This document shows positions 61,601 through 64,000 of a stretch of 64,000 nt of DNA, piece by piece. Every line of letters starts with the position of its first letter. Within the stretch, counting starts at the first letter, position 1. The translations under genes were made by a program, and so were the position numbers. Under the pieces are notes generated by a model. The model did not search any database. It was not told the DNA's origin and saw only the letters and a list, made by a program, of their open reading frames with translations. Location: positions 1 through 64,000 of the forward strand of contig CALBTS010000588.1 in assembly GCA_937968035.1 (NCBI GenBank), given 5' to 3'. The stretch is from an uncultured Methanomethylovorans sp. GTDB lineage: Archaea > Halobacteriota > Methanosarcinia > Methanosarcinales > Methanosarcinaceae.

Positions 61601-61685
61601 GGCAGTGTTGCCAACTGGGATGGATAGGAACGCAAGGTTCCGAGGAAAGCAATTTCCTGGGTGGGTTCAATTCCCACCACTGCCA
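61601..61685 (+). ncRNA. class II tRNA-like structure with shortened anticodon loop
   Basis: 85 bases. Acceptor GGCAGTG / CACTGCC (7 bp) and discriminator A; T-arm GTGGG-TTCAATT-CCCAC; strong variable arm AGGAAA-gcaa-TTTCCT; D-stem CCA / TGG. The anticodon arm GGAAC-gcaag-GTTCC has only a five-base loop when fully paired; opening one pair would expose CAA (Leu). It is well folded outside the anticodon, so likely a real RNA that does not decode normally. Confidence 0.55.
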
Positions 61686-61744
61686 TTGGGTGCAGCAAAA
61701 CTAAAAAATAAGCATGTGATTTTTACTCGATAGCTGCACCTACT

Positions 61745-61852
61745 TTAAAACCACCACAGGGAATGGCGAATCATAAACAAAGCAATGACGATCCAAGCCC
61801 ACCACGGCCAGTTATCTTCCTGGAACAAATCATCATCATTTCTATCTGACAT
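61745..61852 (-). CDS. 35-residue membrane peptide
   Basis: Encodes an acidic N-terminus (MSDRNDDDLFQEDNW) and one membrane segment (PWWAWIVIALFMIRHSLWWF, Trp-rich). On the minus strand a TATA box (gtataaatatg) lies about 25-30 bases upstream of the ATG, so the mRNA would be nearly leaderless. It is one of three minus-strand genes in the window. Size and Trp-rich span resemble small toxin or holin-like peptides; this is a guess. Confidence 0.5.
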   Translation of the reverse strand: MSDRNDDDLFQEDNWPWWAWIVIALFMIRHSLWWF

Positions 61853-61871
61853 AATTAGAACTATCTCTGTT

Positions 61872-61897
61872 CACATATTTATACGATGCTACAACGG
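61872..61897. promoter_or_regulatory. shared TATA region for structured RNA and membrane peptide
   Basis: CACATATTTATACGATG reads as a TATA box on both strands (atttatac / gtataaat). On the plus strand it lies about 20-25 bases before the structured RNA at 61898, so that RNA probably has its own transcript start. Confidence 0.5.
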
Positions 61898-61981
61898 CGC
61901 ATGTCTGCAGCCCAACTTAAACCCAAGCCCGCTAAAGCGGATATCGCAGCGGCGATAGGTTTAAGAGGCTACCGACATGCG
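61898..61981 (+). ncRNA. structured RNA, family 2 copy 1
   Basis: Nested stems: CGCATGTC / GACATGCG (outer, 8 bp), GCAGCC / GGCTAC (one mismatch), CTTAAACC / GGTTTAAG (8 bp), then two hairpins CCGC-taaa-GCGG and TATCGC-agcg-GCGATA forming a three-way junction. The copy at 62595-62678 has the same fold, with changes in loops and stem ends. The DUF4326 gene begins 44 bases later. Not a known family to me. Confidence 0.7.
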
Positions 61982-62025
61982 AAAGGAGAATTTTACTTTT
62001 AATTGGAAAATAAAGGAGAAGTATC

Positions 62026-62379
62026 ATGTGTCAAGTAGTTCACTGCAAAAAGTCAAAGCACGACGTATACATAGGACGGCCAAGCAAATGGGGTAACCCA
62101 TTCACAATTGGAGTGCATGGAAACAGAGAGGAAGTCATTGCAAAATATGAAGAGTATTTGCTACACAATGATTACTTACTGGAATCATTGCATGAGCTGC
62201 ACAATAAAGTATTAGGGTGCTGGTGCGCACCAGCTGCATGCCACGGCGATGTACTTGCAAAGTATGCAAAGCTGGTAGAAGGCAGAACAGATCTGAATGC
62301 ACGGCAAATACGACTGATGATAAAATCAAATGAAGCTGAAAAAGCAGGACCATTATACAAACTAAGGAGACATGCATAA
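62026..62379 (+). CDS. DUF4326 protein
   Basis: 117 residues matching DUF4326: YIGRPSKWGNPFTIG, VIAKYEEYLL, then VLGCWCAPAACHGDVLAKY. The family is common in phages and of unknown activity. The ATG has ggaga upstream. The stop overlaps the next start (TAATG). Its neighbours include macro-domain and NADAR genes. Confidence 0.82.
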   Translation: MCQVVHCKKSKHDVYIGRPSKWGNPFTIGVHGNREEVIAKYEEYLLHNDYLLESLHELHNKVLGCWCAPAACHGDVLAKYAKLVEGRTDLNARQIRLMIKSNEAEKAGPLYKLRRHA

Positions 62380-62588
62380 TGGCAAAAGCGGTAGTAACAA
62401 TAAATATCAAAACTGAACTGAGCGAAGACAGAGCACAGTATTTGGCAAATAGAATAATCAAACAATTTCTGGCTACGCTCAAAGACAGTGGCACTGAGTT
62501 AGAGCTTACAGCAGAAGACCACGAATGGCTATCTGGGTACATAATACGCACATTCGAACGAGCTGGAATCGAACTGATCAAACGATAA
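62379..62588 (+). CDS. hypothetical helical protein
   Basis: 69 residues, mostly helical, no motif recognised. Starts at TAATG with the DUF4326 gene and ends seven bases before RNA family 2 copy 2. Confidence 0.6.
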   Translation: MAKAVVTINIKTELSEDRAQYLANRIIKQFLATLKDSGTELELTAEDHEWLSGYIIRTFERAGIELIKR

Positions 62589-62594
62589 CGAGAA

Positions 62595-62678
62595 CGCATA
62601 TCTGCAGCCCAACTTAAACCCAAGCCCGCTGAGGCGGGTATCGCGGCGGCGATAGGTTTAAGAGGCTGCCGACATGCG
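62595..62678 (+). ncRNA. structured RNA, family 2 copy 2
   Basis: Same architecture as copy 1: CGCATATC / GACATGCG (one mismatch), GCAGCC / GGCTGC (fully paired here), CTTAAACC / GGTTTAAG, CCGC-tgag-GCGG and TATCGC-ggcg-GCGATA. No TATA box precedes it, so it is probably co-transcribed. A T-run (ttttttt) follows at once, then the macro-domain gene. Confidence 0.7.
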
Positions 62679-62722
62679 AAAAGGATTTTTTTGTATTTCT
62701 TGTGAAGTACAGGAGAATTACT

Positions 62723-63151
62723 ATGAAGGAAGCCAAAGGTTCAATGTGGAAAGCATCTGCTACTCACTACTGTGTTACTACGAACGGTATCGTCAAATCT
62801 AACGGGGATCTTGTCATGGGTGCAGGCATCGCTCTGCAGGCAAAGAATAAACACCCACACGTGCCCCACTGGTTCGGCCAGCATGTCCTGCGCCGTGGCA
62901 ACACCCCATGTGCTGTGCGTGTAGCCAAAGATCGTTACTATGTAAGTTTCCCAACCAAGCACGATTATCGGGATCCATCTGACCTGGACCTGATCATTAA
63001 ATCAGCCAAGCTCATCGCCGCACATGTGCCAAAAGATGCAAAGGTTTCGATGTCAAGGCCCGGCTGCGGTAACGGTGGACTTTCCTGGGATATAGTAAAA
63101 CCCGCGATCTCCAGTATACTGGATGACAGGTTTACGGTATATTCCTTTTAA
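62723..63151 (+). CDS. macro-domain protein
   Basis: 142 residues. SNGDLVMGAGIALQAKNKHP is the macro-domain ADP-ribose-binding pattern, and SMSRPGCGNGGLSWDIVKP is the second conserved loop, as in Poa1p/DarG-like phosphatases or hydrolases. Such proteins bind ADP-ribose and can remove ADP-ribose groups. ATG 62723 follows aggaga. Codons appear more GC-rich than in neighbours, so it may have been acquired separately. Confidence 0.8.
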   Translation: MKEAKGSMWKASATHYCVTTNGIVKSNGDLVMGAGIALQAKNKHPHVPHWFGQHVLRRGNTPCAVRVAKDRYYVSFPTKHDYRDPSDLDLIIKSAKLIAAHVPKDAKVSMSRPGCGNGGLSWDIVKPAISSILDDRFTVYSF

Positions 63152-63173
63152 CTTTTTTATGGAGGATTAAACC

Positions 63174-63626
63174 ATGCAAGTAATTGATGAATTCAGAGGA
63201 AAATACGATTTCCTATCGAATATGTACGAGATCCAACTGGTTATTGATGGAGAAACCTACAGGTCAGTGGAAAATTATTTCCAGGCCATGAAATCAGATT
63301 CTCCTGGTACCCGCCGATGTATCGCCGCAGCTAACCCCATATCATCTAAAATGATGGGCAGGCGGGTAAAACTCACGAAAGACTGGAATATTAAAAAGAT
63401 AGGTGTAATGGAAAAAGCACTTACTGCGAAATTTAATGATCCACTAATGAGACAGAAACTCATCGCAACCGCAGGCATGAAACTGGTCGAAGGAAATACC
63501 TGGAACGATACATTCTGGGGAATGTACAACGGTAAAGGTATGAATGTCCTGGGATGCATGCTGATGAGAATCAGAGATAAGATAATCTCTGAACTTACCA
63601 ACATTAAACCAACTATGGAGGAATAA
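63174..63626 (+). CDS. NADAR-family protein (YbiA-like)
   Basis: 150 residues. The NADAR signature is clear: FRGKYDFLSNMY, YRSVENYFQAMKS, MGRRVKL, VMEKALTAKF, LVEGNTWNDTFWG and GMNVLGCMLMRIRDKI. Characterised NADAR proteins hydrolyse ADP-ribose attached to guanine in DNA or act on other N-glycosides. Placed next to a macro-domain gene this points to ADP-ribose reversal. GGAGG precedes the ATG. A GC-rich element copy (63460-63478) is read as Leu-Ile-Ala-Thr-Ala within the conserved region. Confidence 0.87.
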   Translation: MQVIDEFRGKYDFLSNMYEIQLVIDGETYRSVENYFQAMKSDSPGTRRCIAAANPISSKMMGRRVKLTKDWNIKKIGVMEKALTAKFNDPLMRQKLIATAGMKLVEGNTWNDTFWGMYNGKGMNVLGCMLMRIRDKIISELTNIKPTMEE

Positions 63627-63628
63627 CA

Positions 63629-64000
63629 ATGTCAGTATATTCATTTAAAGACCTTATCCAACACTATGGTCACCATATAGACATAGTGACCCACGGACCT
63701 GAAAACGAAAACCCAGCTGACGTGGCTATAGTCTGCCTAGACTGCCAAGAGATCTTACTCTGCTACGACAATGTCGAAGAACTGCCAACCACATGTTCCA
63801 TCGACAAAGACACTGCAGTTGAATTCGCATTGGCAGTTATTGATGAAATAGAAGGATTACTCGAAGACAAAGGTATAGTCATTCCAAATAATGAAAAATC
63901 AGATAATCCCGATGCCGCAAACGTATACGGTAGCGACTATTACAGTTTGGAAGACTCGATACTAGAACTCATGGGATACATACTAAAAATTAAAATAGAA
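63629..64000 (+). CDS. hypothetical protein, truncated by the window end
   Basis: At least 124 residues, open at position 64000. Starts two bases after the NADAR stop with ggagg upstream. Acidic alpha/beta with CLDCQEILLCY in the middle; similar to small phage early proteins of unknown function. Confidence 0.6.
   Translation, partial: MSVYSFKDLIQHYGHHIDIVTHGPENENPADVAIVCLDCQEILLCYDNVEELPTTCSIDKDTAVEFALAVIDEIEGLLEDKGIVIPNNEKSDNPDAANVYGSDYYSLEDSILELMGYILKIKIE

Noticed and set aside
61898-62678. Insertion sequence or MITE ends
   Set aside because: Only RNA-like nested stems; no flanking target duplications and no transposase.

Overview
The window reads as a large part of the genome of a head-tailed archaeal virus (Caudoviricetes-like) that also carries plasmid-type maintenance genes. 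The virus side is shown by a GpA-type large terminase, a DUF1073-like portal, a DUF2213-like prohead protease, a probable cement protein and a major capsid candidate, and many fibre or adhesin-like proteins. The archaeal side is shown by an Orc1/Cdc6 initiator, a PCNA clamp, an ERCC4-type nuclease, a primase-polymerase, a thymidylate synthase-like enzyme, TATA-box promoters with T-run terminators, and a tRNA-Thr whose discriminator base is U. NosD-type beta-helices, PEGA domains and membrane-anchored surface proteins suggest a methanogen-related euryarchaeal host; this is an inference. Position 1 lies in a non-coding, G/C-tract-rich stretch and the last gene runs off the end, so the window is not a complete genome.

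Layout. 1-742 has no convincing gene. 743-4127: small packaging-side genes, terminase and dUTPase. 4150-13482: a beta-helix fibre and two secreted, membrane-anchored surface proteins, one with an SGNH hydrolase domain. 13517-14135: small genes. 14140-14882: two minus-strand genes. 15201-16264: a ParA / ribbon-helix-helix cassette behind a 16-bp palindrome. 16444-36712: portal, structural proteins, a 2635-residue PEGA/Ig/coiled-coil protein, a nuclease-bearing repeat protein, prohead protease, cement and capsid proteins, and two small membrane proteins. 36713-36947: a strongly structured intergenic region. 36948-47746: nucleotide and replication genes. 47747-48114: candidate origin in front of Orc1/Cdc6. 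49419-60639: tightly overlapping small genes of the early type, many with zinc-binding cysteines. 60665-61852: a cluster of tRNA-like and pseudoknot RNAs around one good tRNA-Thr. 61898-64000: two copies of a structured RNA interleaved with DUF4326, macro-domain and NADAR genes, which looks like an ADP-ribose-related (possibly anti-defence) module.

How it works together. Nearly all genes lie on the plus strand in head-to-tail runs with ATGA or TAATG overlaps, so they are probably translated as coupled operons. The virus appears to bring its own origin recognition, clamp, primase and nuclease but no DNA polymerase in this window, so it would recruit the host polymerase. ParA plus a DNA-binding partner suggests an episomal, plasmid-like stage.

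Most unusual are nucleotide-level signals. (1) A recurring leader of the form GAGCGTGTGTGTAA sits directly before start codons of about fifteen genes and almost always contains a GTG followed at once by a stop codon. (2) A GC-rich 20-mer (ACCATCGCAACCGCAGGGGT-like) is scattered about seventeen times in coding and non-coding sequence and in different reading frames. (3) Two families of duplicated structured RNAs occur, one with a compensatory base-pair change between copies. (4) There is a group of degenerate tRNA-like structures.
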